Source: a virus. From it: 30,716 bases of DNA. The DNA is taken from the IMG/VR virus record IMGVR_UViG_3300022833_000034, positions 1-30,716 of that record; one strand, given 5' to 3'. Of this stretch, positions 15,382 through 23,801 are shown in pieces (within the stretch, counting starts at the first letter, position 1; each line of letters begins with the position of its first letter). Position numbers and translations under genes: made by a program. Under the pieces are notes generated by a model, which saw nothing but the letters and a program-made list of their open reading frames with translations, was not told the origin of the DNA and ran no database searches.

Positions 15382-17354
15382 TGGCATTGGGTAGCGTAGG
15401 CGGGATAGTTATTAGAGTGAGCGCTGATGATACTAAATTCAATTCAGCGATGGACAGAGTATCTAATTCTGTTGCAGCTAATGCTCGTAGATTGAGGGCG
15501 TCAGGCAATCAATTCGCAAAATGGTCGGCCATTAGTGTTGCTGCTGCGGGTGCTGTTGCAACGGCTATGATAAAGGGGCAACTAGGCACACTCGATGCCC
15601 TAGCCAAAACATCAGACGCACTAAAAATACAACAGCAAAACCTACAAGCTCTACAGTTTCAAGCGGAGTTAAGCGGGGTAAGCACTGAGCAACTAGCAAC
15701 TAACCTTGAGCGTATGCAAAGGCGTATCGGTCAAGTGGCTAGAAGTGGCGGCCCTGCGGCTAAAACTCTTGAAGAAATCGGTATCAGTGCAAAAGATATT
15801 GTTGAACTTTCGGCAGATAAACAGCTTGAAGAAATAGCGAAATCACTAGGCGGCATGGAAAACGCCAGCTTACGTGCATCAATAGCGATGGATCTATTTG
15901 GTCGTGATGGTGTCCGAATGATTAAGATGCTGGAAGGGCTTAAAAAAGACGGGTTGCAGGGAACAGTTGAAGAATTAGAGAACTTAGGCATCGCCCTTAC
16001 TAGATTGGACACAGCAAAGGTGGAACAGGCTAATGACGCAATGTTTAAAAGTGGTCAAGCTGTCGAGGGCATATTAAATAACGTAACTGTAAAAGTCTCT
16101 CCGATTCTTCAAGCGATGGGTGATGAGTTTGTGAAGAATGCGGCACTGACTAAGGGATTCGGAGATACTATTGATTCAGTTATCAAGAACACCATAAAAG
16201 TTGTCGGCATTCTAGCTGATTCATTCCGTGGTCTTGAGATGCTGTTCGCATCAATGAAAGTTATCGGATTCAGTCTCGGCAAAGCTATGGTTGAAGTTTT
16301 CAGAATTATGGCAAAGGGCGTTGAACAGTTTGTAAATCTAGCCATATTCAATCTAAACGGAATGATAAAAGCGATCAACATGCTGCCAGGCGTGGCAATT
16401 CCAGATATTTCACAGTTTGAATCTAAAGCCGCAAAGATGCTGGAAGGATTCTCTAAAACCGCGAGTGAAAACTTAACTGGTGCAATTCAAGATTTTAAAG
16501 ATGTAGTTAGCAAGCCTTTACCCAGCGTAGCGCTAGACCAGTTCGTCAAAGATGCAGAAGACGCAGCACAAAAAATGGCAGAGATTGCCACAACAGGCGC
16601 TTTAGGTGGAAGGCCTGCAAAGTCAGGTCTGAGCCCAGAAGAACAGCAGGCAATGCAAGATAAAATAAACCTAATACGTGACAATCTAAAAACAGAAAAA
16701 GATTTACGTGACGAGGCATACATATTAGATATTGAAGCTATCAAAAACTTTGGAATGTTAAGCGAAGCCGCGAAAGCAGAGGCAGACGCCTTAGAGTTGG
16801 CACGAACACAGCAACATGTTAATGCAATTGTTGACATAGAAAAGAAAGCCGCAGATGCAAAGAAAGCCATTGTTGATGCAGAAAATAGAGCCAAGATTGC
16901 AGCAGTCAGCAGCGCATTTGGTGACTTATCTAGCCTAATGAACTCAGGCAGTAAAAAGGCATTTGAAATAGGTAAGAAAGCCGCAGTAGCAAGCGCGGCA
17001 ATATCAGGAACACAGGCAGCCATTGACGCATGGAAGGCGGGTATGTCAACAGGTGGACCAACAGCACCATTCGTAGCTGCCGCTTATGCTGCATCATCTA
17101 TTGCAAAAACTGGAATGATGATTAGGCAGATTAATCAACAGCAATTCGGCGGTGCTGCAAGTGGTAATTCAACATCATTCAGCGGTGGAGTGCCGGCGGT
17201 TAACACCCAATCAAGCGGCGGTCAGTCTGGCGGCAATCAAAACATAAACATCAGCGGCATTGATAGAAATAGTTTAATCAGTGGCGGTCAGTTAGTAGAC
17301 ACACTAAACCAAGCGCTAGGGGATGGATTCACCATAAACTTTGCTGGCGGTTAA
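15381..17354 (+). CDS. Tail tape measure protein
   Basis: 657 aa, the longest late head-tail gene before the tip. It opens with GIVIRVSADDTKFNSAMDRV, the usual start for tape measures, then long Ala/Lys/Gln-rich helices, a hydrophobic segment at about 275-340 and a Gly/Ser/Gln/Asn-rich end. Tape measures set tail length; at about 0.15 nm per residue this would give roughly 100 nm (rule of thumb). The ATG is coupled to the end of the T-like frame (TAATG). No lysozyme or peptidase domain is seen in it. Confidence 0.93.
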   Translation: MALGSVGGIVIRVSADDTKFNSAMDRVSNSVAANARRLRASGNQFAKWSAISVAAAGAVATAMIKGQLGTLDALAKTSDALKIQQQNLQALQFQAELSGVSTEQLATNLERMQRRIGQVARSGGPAAKTLEEIGISAKDIVELSADKQLEEIAKSLGGMENASLRASIAMDLFGRDGVRMIKMLEGLKKDGLQGTVEELENLGIALTRLDTAKVEQANDAMFKSGQAVEGILNNVTVKVSPILQAMGDEFVKNAALTKGFGDTIDSVIKNTIKVVGILADSFRGLEMLFASMKVIGFSLGKAMVEVFRIMAKGVEQFVNLAIFNLNGMIKAINMLPGVAIPDISQFESKAAKMLEGFSKTASENLTGAIQDFKDVVSKPLPSVALDQFVKDAEDAAQKMAEIATTGALGGRPAKSGLSPEEQQAMQDKINLIRDNLKTEKDLRDEAYILDIEAIKNFGMLSEAAKAEADALELARTQQHVNAIVDIEKKAADAKKAIVDAENRAKIAAVSSAFGDLSSLMNSGSKKAFEIGKKAAVASAAISGTQAAIDAWKAGMSTGGPTAPFVAAAYAASSIAKTGMMIRQINQQQFGGAASGNSTSFSGGVPAVNTQSSGGQSGGNQNINISGIDRNSLISGGQLVDTLNQALGDGFTINFAGG

Positions 17355-17408
17355 TTCTCTAGGCTTGTAAACCATTCAAAATATCAAAAACTAACATGAG
17401 GTTATAAA

Positions 17409-17543
17409 ATGTCAGCACCTACACCGATTGCAGTACCCACAACTGGTACGCCAGTTATTACAAATCCAGAAACAGCCGGAAAAGTTGCCACTCCATCGGT
17501 GATAACGCCTGTTTCAATTCCAGCAATTCCAGTACCGGGCTAA
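17409..17543 (+). CDS. Small proline/threonine-rich protein
   Basis: 44 aa, almost entirely Pro, Thr, Val, Ile and Ala, with GAGG 8 bases before its ATG. It resembles in composition the first 55 residues of the next protein (a Pro-rich lead segment), so it may be a partial duplication of that segment or a structural linker protein. It stops 3 bases before the following ATG. No family is recognised. Confidence 0.6.
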   Translation: MSAPTPIAVPTTGTPVITNPETAGKVATPSVITPVSIPAIPVPG

Positions 17544-17546
17544 ACT

Positions 17547-18464
17547 ATGTCAGCCGTACAGATACCCAACACATTTGTAACAAAAAGACCCGCTAGCCCT
17601 ACGCCCAACCCAATTGCTCCGCTAGATAACCCGTTTATCGTTGGAGCTGAATCGATACCGAATGCAGCAACGCCTATTGTAATCACTCCAAGGCCATTGC
17701 CAAACAGCAACCCACCCTACGCTTTAAATCATGCTCGAATACTGTATGCAAGTGAGTTGTTAACATCAACAGTTACGACTAGTGCAGGCACAAACGGGAA
17801 TCTTGTATTAGTGCCAAATACTGCGGATAGGTGGGCGATAACTGCGGGCGGGTCAATTACATTCACATTGAGTACAGCGGTTAATATGGATTCTGTTGCG
17901 ATTGGCGCTCACAATCTAGGCTCAACTAATCACGTTGTATCTGTAGAATATTCTAGCGCGGCCACTGGCACGTTCAGCACGTTTAAAGCAGCACGGACGC
18001 CAGCAGACGACACTGCATTAATGTTTCATAATACGACTACCGTTAGCGTACTTCGTTTAAAAGTCACGTGCACCGGCTCAGGCTCGGCGTTCGTGGGCTC
18101 AATATACGCAGGTATCGCACTGCAAATGCAAAGACCGTTTTTCGCTGGTCACTCACCTATCAATCTATCAGCTAAGACAATTCGATACAGCTCAATGACC
18201 GAAGGGGGTAACTTTGTAGGTGAGCAAATTAGGCGCTTAGGGTTTAACACATCAGCGCAGTTTTCCAACCTAGAAAATGATTGGTATAGATTCTACTTCC
18301 AGCCGTTCGTTGTTCATGCGCGTACTTTGCCGTTTTATTTTGCTTGGAACCTCGATCAGTATGATACCGATGTAGGCTACTGCAAAACGAGCGAAGACAT
18401 AACACCCGCTTACGGTGTGAAAGATATGTTTGACGTATCGTTTCAGATGATGGGGTTTGGCTAA
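17547..18464 (+). CDS. Tail-tip protein with discoidin-like domain (distal tail-like)
   Basis: 305 aa. Residues 1-57 are Pro/Asn/Thr-rich and probably extended. Residues about 58-195 form a beta-rich domain (NTADRWAITAGGSITFTL, DSVAIGAHNLGS, VVSVEYSS) with the spacing of an F5/8C-discoidin-like sandwich, as seen in a distal tail protein type found in several Pseudomonas and related siphophages. The C-terminal part (SMTEGGNFVGEQIRRLGF, WYRFYFQPFVVHAR, FYFAWN) resembles a distal tail oligomerisation domain. It lies between tape measure and hub gene, where the distal tail protein is expected. Carbohydrate binding by the middle domain is an inference. Confidence 0.6.
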   Translation: MSAVQIPNTFVTKRPASPTPNPIAPLDNPFIVGAESIPNAATPIVITPRPLPNSNPPYALNHARILYASELLTSTVTTSAGTNGNLVLVPNTADRWAITAGGSITFTLSTAVNMDSVAIGAHNLGSTNHVVSVEYSSAATGTFSTFKAARTPADDTALMFHNTTTVSVLRLKVTCTGSGSAFVGSIYAGIALQMQRPFFAGHSPINLSAKTIRYSSMTEGGNFVGEQIRRLGFNTSAQFSNLENDWYRFYFQPFVVHARTLPFYFAWNLDQYDTDVGYCKTSEDITPAYGVKDMFDVSFQMMGFG

Positions 18465-20611
18465 TGTCATTTGAAACAGAGCGCAAGAAATACGCTAGGC
18501 AACCATTTAAATTTTACGAAGTTGAGGTAAACGGCACTACATATAAAATATGTGAAAATGTCGGCCCTGTTCCCGCTGGTCTTGACGCGATGCCTTTAGC
18601 AAAGTCGGCTAGCAAGCGACCGCCAAGGGTAGCACTGGAGGGTGGTATCGGTGTTCGCGGCTCTATCAGCGTTAGTTTTAATGAAGGTTTAGATTACAGA
18701 TACTTCGGAACTATTGCAGCACCAGTAATATTCTGGCCAAATTGGCGGGCTAGAAACATCGGTTACCAAGGCGGGCGCATATCTGAATTTAGCGGATACA
18801 TTGTTGATGGGGCATATGACGTAACAAACTTTGAGCGACGTGATTACATAATCGAATCGTTTAGCCATAGCGCAAGCGGCGCAAGCATTACGGGCAAAGA
18901 CACACTTAAAATGCTGTCAGGTGACAGAGCCAAAGCCCCGCGTAAAAGCTCAGGCATATTAAATGCTGACATACTTGCGGCTGACACGTCATTTACGCTA
19001 ATACCATCAGGCATTGGTGATTTAGAATATCCGGCTGATGGGTTTATTAGACTAGGTGATGAGGTTGTGTCGTTCACACGCTCGGCTGATGTATTTACAG
19101 TTGTTAGAGGGCAGTACAATACGCTAGCAGAAAGTCACGGCATAAACGACTTGGCGCAACTATGCTTATATTACAGTGATAATATTAGCGACATACTTTA
19201 CAACCTTTATACAGTTTACGCAGATGTACCAACAGCGCAAATTCCAAAAGCGCAGTGGGACGATGAGATTAATTTAAATCTACCAGGCTTGTATGAGACG
19301 CTAATAGCTGAGCCAACAGGTGTGGATGATTTAGCAAAAGAATTATGTGAATCTGCCCCTCACTTTCAATACTATGACGAGCGCATCAATAAAATTGTAC
19401 TAACAGCAATCAAAGCGCCGCCCAATATTTCTCAGTGTTATACAGCAGAGGCCAACATACTTGAAGCTAGTACAGTCATAAAAGATGAGCCGGAGATGCG
19501 CATCAGTACGGTTATTGTACGTTTTGGCCAGCGTGACCCAACTAAAAAGCGTGATGATGCAAGTAATTATAAACAAGGTCAAGTTAGGACCACGCCTGCA
19601 TCCATTGTCAAATACGGCGGCGTAGAAAAATACAAAGTAATAAATAGCAGGTGGATATCAAACGGTAACAGAGCAGCGGCAATACGTTTAGCGGCCAGAA
19701 TTGGGCGCAGGTTTGAAGAAATGCCGCGTTCAATTTCCTTTAACCTTGACCCGCGTGATGCTGATGTTTGGACAGGTCAACCACTGTCTATAAATTCAGA
19801 TTTGACATTGAGAAATACAGCACCATATGACCGATTCTGTATGCCTGTTCAAGTTTTAAGTGTTGGTGAAGCACAAGACTATCAGTATCAAGCTTTAGAA
19901 TATACTTACAGTGCGGCACTGGCAGAAGATGAGGACAGTGACGACCCAAATTATAGACCCGTTTATATTTCTGGTCAGACAATAAGATTAGAAAACGGAC
20001 AGGGCAACCCACAAACTTTACGTGAAGCATATGACACCGTGTGGCCGGATTTACTGGCAGGCTACAACGTTGTGTTTATATTTGACTTGTCTTGTGTGGC
20101 TGGCTCTGACGATATAACAGAGCATTCAGTTGTAACTAGTGCGGGCAATGAATTCTCTGTATTGACAACGCCCATACTAATTGACGTGCGCGGCCTAATT
20201 GTTGGCAAGGGTGGCGATGGCGGATCTGCTGATGGTCAAAATGGTGGGCCGGCTTTATCTCTTAAAGATGATATTAGGCTTTCAAACACTGGCGTTATTG
20301 GCGGCGGTGGCGGCGGTGGTGGTGGATATGACGATCCAGAACCATCCAACCCAGAGTCAGGTGAAGGCGGAGGCGGTGCAGGATTTACAGGCGGGTTAGG
20401 TGGACGCGGCCAGCAAAGCCCACAGGTTAGAGCTGGAACTACAACTGGCGGTGATGGATCATACGTAGGAGGCGGTAACGGTGGAGATTTAGGAGAAGAC
20501 GGTCAAGGTGATAACAATGGGATAGGCGGTATCGCTGGCGACGCAATAAATCTAAACGGCTACACAATTACATACATAAACACAGGCACAATTTTAGGAA
20601 CAATATCATGA
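18464..20611 (+). CDS. Tail hub protein with C-terminal glycine-rich tip
   Basis: 715 aa. The N-terminal two thirds (to about residue 500) is mixed alpha/beta and reads as a baseplate-hub-like tail protein (IFWPNWRARNIGY, DDLAKELCESAPHFQYY, IRLAARIGRRFEEMPRSISF). The last third differs: about residues 575-695 are packed with glycine in repeated G-G-x motifs, including a run of nine Gly, ending NLNGYTITYINTG. Such stretches form the polyglycine helix sandwich of receptor-binding tips such as that of phage S16 gp38, and similar Gly-rich ends occur on siphophage tail-tip proteins. So this protein probably combines hub and host recognition. The start overlaps the previous stop (TAATG). Confidence 0.65.
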   Translation: MSFETERKKYARQPFKFYEVEVNGTTYKICENVGPVPAGLDAMPLAKSASKRPPRVALEGGIGVRGSISVSFNEGLDYRYFGTIAAPVIFWPNWRARNIGYQGGRISEFSGYIVDGAYDVTNFERRDYIIESFSHSASGASITGKDTLKMLSGDRAKAPRKSSGILNADILAADTSFTLIPSGIGDLEYPADGFIRLGDEVVSFTRSADVFTVVRGQYNTLAESHGINDLAQLCLYYSDNISDILYNLYTVYADVPTAQIPKAQWDDEINLNLPGLYETLIAEPTGVDDLAKELCESAPHFQYYDERINKIVLTAIKAPPNISQCYTAEANILEASTVIKDEPEMRISTVIVRFGQRDPTKKRDDASNYKQGQVRTTPASIVKYGGVEKYKVINSRWISNGNRAAAIRLAARIGRRFEEMPRSISFNLDPRDADVWTGQPLSINSDLTLRNTAPYDRFCMPVQVLSVGEAQDYQYQALEYTYSAALAEDEDSDDPNYRPVYISGQTIRLENGQGNPQTLREAYDTVWPDLLAGYNVVFIFDLSCVAGSDDITEHSVVTSAGNEFSVLTTPILIDVRGLIVGKGGDGGSADGQNGGPALSLKDDIRLSNTGVIGGGGGGGGGYDDPEPSNPESGEGGGGAGFTGGLGGRGQQSPQVRAGTTTGGDGSYVGGGNGGDLGEDGQGDNNGIGGIAGDAINLNGYTITYINTGTILGTIS

Positions 20612-22830
20612 GTCTAGTACCCTATTTAGTAACAGCATTGGAAAAATCACAGGTTACAGCCGCATCAACTGGGAAAAACATTGTAGCAGGCGCGATAATT
20701 ACACTATCAACAATTGCCGGGGTTGCGGTCACTATGTTTGATAATTCAGCGGGCTCAGGCGGCAATACAGCAAAAAGCACCGACGCGAATGGCCAGAAAG
20801 TTATATTCGTAAAACCTGGAATATACAACATTACTGTAAATGGTGACGCTGAAAAAAGGATTAATATTTCTGAATTGTTAGGAGACAACAAGGGTTTACA
20901 GAGAAAGCAGCTAGAAGTTTCTGGATATTACGACCTTCTTTCCTCTGCGGTCTCAGATGATAGTTTGGTCGATGGCGGTGTAGTAATTATAAAAGACAGG
21001 GCCGATTCTGTTTGGGACGTTGTTTTGTCATCTACTGTTACATCTAATTTATATGACATATACACATCAACATCAATACCATCTTTATCTATAAAATTAC
21101 GAGAGCCTAAAATATTAACGCCTGAGCACTACGGATTAGGAGCAGGCGTAGAGGATAGAGACGGCTTTATTTATTTGCTAGCTAAAAACAAACCTATACA
21201 GGCGTTTGGTGACGAGTACATTTTAAACGGTGCAGAGTATAACGGCCCCTGCGATGTAGAATTTGGAAAAAATACGATTATAAGAAACAACCAAACCAGC
21301 GGCCCAAGAAGATCCTCGTTAAAATTCTTTGGTTTGAAAGACGAAACAAAAATAGATGTAACAGTTGCTACGCTGGGATCACTAGCGGATACGATAACAG
21401 TATCCAGTGCTGGATCGTTTAGCGTTGGTGACACATGTCTGCTAGAGGAAAATGCAGCAAATAAGCCCGAGATTAATTACGGGCAGGGAAACCTAACTCA
21501 GGACGCAAATTACCGCGAATTTAATACAATATTGTCAATCAACGGAAACGACATACAGTTTGAGGAATACCTCAGATTTCCGTATCTAGTTGCTAATGAT
21601 TTAAAGATACAAAAAGTATTTTTTAATGAAAACGCTCATGTAAAAGGAGGAATTTACACTGGCGGCAGCGGCAGCGGTGGTGGTGTAACTCATGAGTTAT
21701 GCAGGTACAGCTCTACGTTTATGGTAAAGGGTAGAGGTATATCTGAATCAGATAGGAATGGTGGTACGGTTTCGTTTTTCCAAGAATGCTGGGAATGCTC
21801 CCGCGGAGGATTAGACTCAATTCACACGTTGTTTGGTAGTCGTGCGTTAAAAAATCAGTCTTGTATTAACTACGATATAAAATCAAAAAGAACAAGCAAC
21901 GGTGGCGTAATAGTCTCGGGTGATACGTTCTGTATGTACGATTTAATAGTCCAAGACTCAACTGGAGACGATAATGGCGACGGAGTTGGGCTGAGTAACG
22001 GGGCGCGTTTTAACACATTCGGCAGCATTATTCTGTCGGGTTCCAGATGTTATGGGATGTGGTCGCATGAGTTTTGCGACGATAACACGTTTGAATCTTT
22101 TGTAAGCAACTCAGGCATAACAGTAGGCGTTTATCTTTTCGGTGATAGAAATAAGTTTTCGAATGTCAAAGTCGAAAATCATCCTACAGGAATGGCAATA
22201 TACGGTAATGATAATACTGTAGCATCAGCTGACGTTGCGGCTAAAGGCACGGCGTTAATAATGACGGCGATCGGGCAAAGCGGAAACAAAGTGTCAGGTA
22301 AGTTTATTTCTACAGGTACAGACGCAAATAGTAAAGATTTGCTGCTAAGTGATTTGGGACCAGATAACGAAATAGATATTTTGGGCGGTGCTAGGGGTAT
22401 GACATATGCAGCGGGCAGAAGCCCAAATCATGATAGTACTGTCATCGTTAGCGGTGTAAATCCCTACGTATTAAAAATTGATAGGCACACTAAAGGATTT
22501 ACTTGGTCTAGTAGAAATGTCACAGCATCATCGCTAGTTGATTTAAAAATACCTGTTAGAGGCGGCACTGACGGACTTGGTCAGTTTGTATCTACAGCAA
22601 GTGGAGACGCTGCAAAAATATATAAAATCATGCTAAAAACTGAGACTACTTTAGCAAACTCATACTCAGAGTACGTGATAACTGATAGACAAGGCGCGTT
22701 ATCTATTGAAACAGTACTGGAGGGAACAGGCGTATTTGCTCCGCGTTTAGTTATAACTAGCGGCGTTGTTCAGCTAAGAGTATCTAACAACTCAGTTATT
22801 TTTGTGTCTGTAAATTTAGACCAGTTTTAA
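20608..22830 (+). CDS. Tailspike-like protein with beta-helix domain
   Basis: 740 aa, last gene of the late operon; the ATG overlaps the previous stop (ATGA). The N-terminal about 90 residues (VPYLVTALEKSQVTAASTGK, then a short beta domain) look like a virion attachment module. From about residue 170 (PEHYGLGAGVEDRDGFIYLL) it has the entry typical of pectate-lyase-type spikes. The middle shows the short repeating strand-turn pattern of a right-handed parallel beta-helix (NTFGSIILSGS, DNTFESFVSNSGI, NKFSNVKVENHPTG, NTVASADVAAKG). The C-terminal 150 residues are beta-rich and may trimerise. It would bind or cleave a surface polysaccharide; the active-site residues cannot be picked out by eye. 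Confidence 0.8.
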   Translation: MSLVPYLVTALEKSQVTAASTGKNIVAGAIITLSTIAGVAVTMFDNSAGSGGNTAKSTDANGQKVIFVKPGIYNITVNGDAEKRINISELLGDNKGLQRKQLEVSGYYDLLSSAVSDDSLVDGGVVIIKDRADSVWDVVLSSTVTSNLYDIYTSTSIPSLSIKLREPKILTPEHYGLGAGVEDRDGFIYLLAKNKPIQAFGDEYILNGAEYNGPCDVEFGKNTIIRNNQTSGPRRSSLKFFGLKDETKIDVTVATLGSLADTITVSSAGSFSVGDTCLLEENAANKPEINYGQGNLTQDANYREFNTILSINGNDIQFEEYLRFPYLVANDLKIQKVFFNENAHVKGGIYTGGSGSGGGVTHELCRYSSTFMVKGRGISESDRNGGTVSFFQECWECSRGGLDSIHTLFGSRALKNQSCINYDIKSKRTSNGGVIVSGDTFCMYDLIVQDSTGDDNGDGVGLSNGARFNTFGSIILSGSRCYGMWSHEFCDDNTFESFVSNSGITVGVYLFGDRNKFSNVKVENHPTGMAIYGNDNTVASADVAAKGTALIMTAIGQSGNKVSGKFISTGTDANSKDLLLSDLGPDNEIDILGGARGMTYAAGRSPNHDSTVIVSGVNPYVLKIDRHTKGFTWSSRNVTASSLVDLKIPVRGGTDGLGQFVSTASGDAAKIYKIMLKTETTLANSYSEYVITDRQGALSIETVLEGTGVFAPRLVITSGVVQLRVSNNSVIFVSVNLDQF

Positions 22831-22860
22831 ATTACGGGGTTTGATCCCCGCCACCTAATT
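22831..22860. other. Candidate attP core resembling a tRNA/tmRNA 3' end
   Basis: CGGGG (22835-22839) and CCCCG (22846-22850) pair around TTTGAT, followed by CCACCTAATT. This resembles the T-arm and acceptor end of a tRNA or tmRNA gene, the common target of P4/CP4-57-type integrases, though the loop is 6 rather than 7 bases so it is not an intact T-arm. It lies upstream of an integrase remnant, where attP is normally found. No T-run follows, so it is not a clear terminator for the tailspike gene. Confidence 0.45.
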
Positions 22861-23134
22861 TAACTATTGTGTCGCAATTGTGTCGCAATTATCAATAACC
22901 TGATTGCAGGTCAGTAATAACGGTAATGTTTCATAATCGTGCCAGGTATATACTAGGCGTGTCCATAGGTGTCCCATTTACACGTATGGACATACTTAAT
23001 CTCTCTTAGCCCTTTCAAAATAAACCTCCTAAAACTGAATTACTGTCCATAGCTGTACATGGATGAATTGCAGCTAGTTAAAAATTGTGTCAGCATTGTG
23101 TCGAAATTACAACAATGATGTGTCGAAGATAACA
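22861..23134. repeat. Noncoding arm-site-like repeats upstream of the integrase remnant
   Basis: No gene is seen in this stretch. ATTGTGTCGCA occurs twice in tandem, 11 bp apart (about 22865-22887). Related TTGTGTC boxes recur near 23085-23105 and GTGTCG again at about 23120. A second motif, TGTCCATAGSTGT, is at 22960-22972 and 23044-23056, and its half GTCCATA is inverted as TATGGAC at 22985-22991. Two kinds of repeats flanking an attP-like sequence fit integrase arm sites and excisionase sites. AATTGCGACACA, the complement of the first motif, is also found at the edge of the origin iterons. Confidence 0.5.
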
Positions 23135-23284
23135 ATGCCGCTTACTAATACTAAACTAAAAGCCATGTATGGCAAAAAGAAAAAGTCTACCACACAAATT
23201 CCTGATCGTGATGGGCTGGTCGCTAGTTGTGGATTGTCTGGACACGATTAGGGTTGTATTTTTTATCACGTTTCTTAACTGTAC
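23135..23284 (+). pseudogene. int: Truncated tyrosine integrase, N-terminal remnant
   Basis: The ATG at 23135 begins MPLTNTKLKAMYGKKKKST and continues IPDRDGLVASCGLSG before TAG at 23249-23251. This matches the N-terminal arm-binding domain of P4/CP4-57-type integrases (M-x-L-T-D-x-K-[IL]-x(n)-D-x-x-GL-x-x-x-V). After a one-base shift at about 23243 the reading TIRVVFFITFLN continues the family pattern for a dozen residues, then similarity ends where the convergent methyltransferase gene begins. The catalytic domain (R-H-R-Y) is absent. No other integrase or recombinase is present in the window. Confidence 0.7.
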
Positions 23285-23704
23285 TCATAAATTGCCCTTA
23301 TCTAATAATTCTTTACGATTAACCCAAGTAAATTTTGCATTACCGAGCATTTTTGGAGAAAACACAAAAAACACGCTGCCTTTATTATTTCCTGACCTTG
23401 GCACTCCATCCTCTAAGAATGCGATGCGCCCCTTCGTGACAAAACGTATCTCTGTTGCGTACTCAACTGCTTTGGCAAACCACTTAACAGATGGATCTGC
23501 CATAACTAGCATTACTGAACCAATTCCTTTGCTGGCTTGCTCAATAGCCTTATCAACCCAGGGTGTAATGTGACTATACGGGGGGTTTATCCATACGTAG
23601 GGCGATAAAATACCGAAATGCTGTAGGCTCTCGAACCAATCCAAAGACAGAGAATCTTCCTCTTTGGTCCAGTAAGTTGAGTGTGAAATGCTCAGTAATT
23701 GCAT
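23285..23704 (-). pseudogene. DNA N6-adenine methyltransferase (phage Dam type), probably damaged
   Basis: 139 aa versus about 170 or more for the family. The catalytic motif is present in VWINPPYSHITPWVDKA, and the C-terminal part (VMLVMADPSVKWFAKAV, EIRFVTKGRIAFLE, GSVFFVFSP) is normal. The N-terminus starts abruptly at STYWTKEEDSL. What looks like the missing N-terminal piece (DGLINAITEHFTL) lies in another frame within 23690-23801. The connecting segment usually containing LDxAA and N-A-x-C is missing. This suggests a frameshift plus a small deletion, so activity is doubtful. It is the last gene of the leftward operon. Confidence 0.7.
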
Positions 23705-23801
23705 TAATCAAACCGTCACTAGCAAGCCTGGTTGCAGCCAAGACGGTTTCTATCGTCTCGACTGTTTCCATGCCTTGTATTAATGTGATTGAAGGGTTCA
23801 T
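23574..23801 (-). CDS. 75-aa frame, probable detached N-terminus of the methyltransferase
   Basis: The ATG directly follows the stop of the AP2 gene (GATTAGATG), so it is translated by coupling. Residues 1-45 contain METVETIETVLAATRLASDG and LINAITEHFTL, which fit the opening of phage Dam-type methyltransferases. After that the frame runs antisense-free into residues (GRFSVFGLVREP) that overlap the true methyltransferase frame and look like out-of-frame reading. It is most simply the 5' end of a gene whose reading frame was broken near 23690; a separate small protein remains possible. Confidence 0.45.
   Translation of the reverse strand: MNPSITLIQGMETVETIETVLAATRLASDGLINAITEHFTLNLLDQRGRFSVFGLVREPTAFRYFIALRMDKPPV

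Noticed and set aside
16487-17023. 178-aa open frame on the minus strand
   Set aside because: It lies entirely opposite the tape measure gene, has low-complexity Ala/Ser/Phe composition expected of antisense reading, and no ribosome binding site.
22831-22860. A tRNA gene
   Set aside because: Only a T-arm-like hairpin and an acceptor-like tail are present, with a 6-base loop and no anticodon or D arm upstream; treated as an attP candidate.
23169-23573. 134-aa open frame on the plus strand
   Set aside because: Mostly antisense to the methyltransferase with NPPY motif. Only its first 30 codons matter, as the shifted continuation of the integrase remnant.
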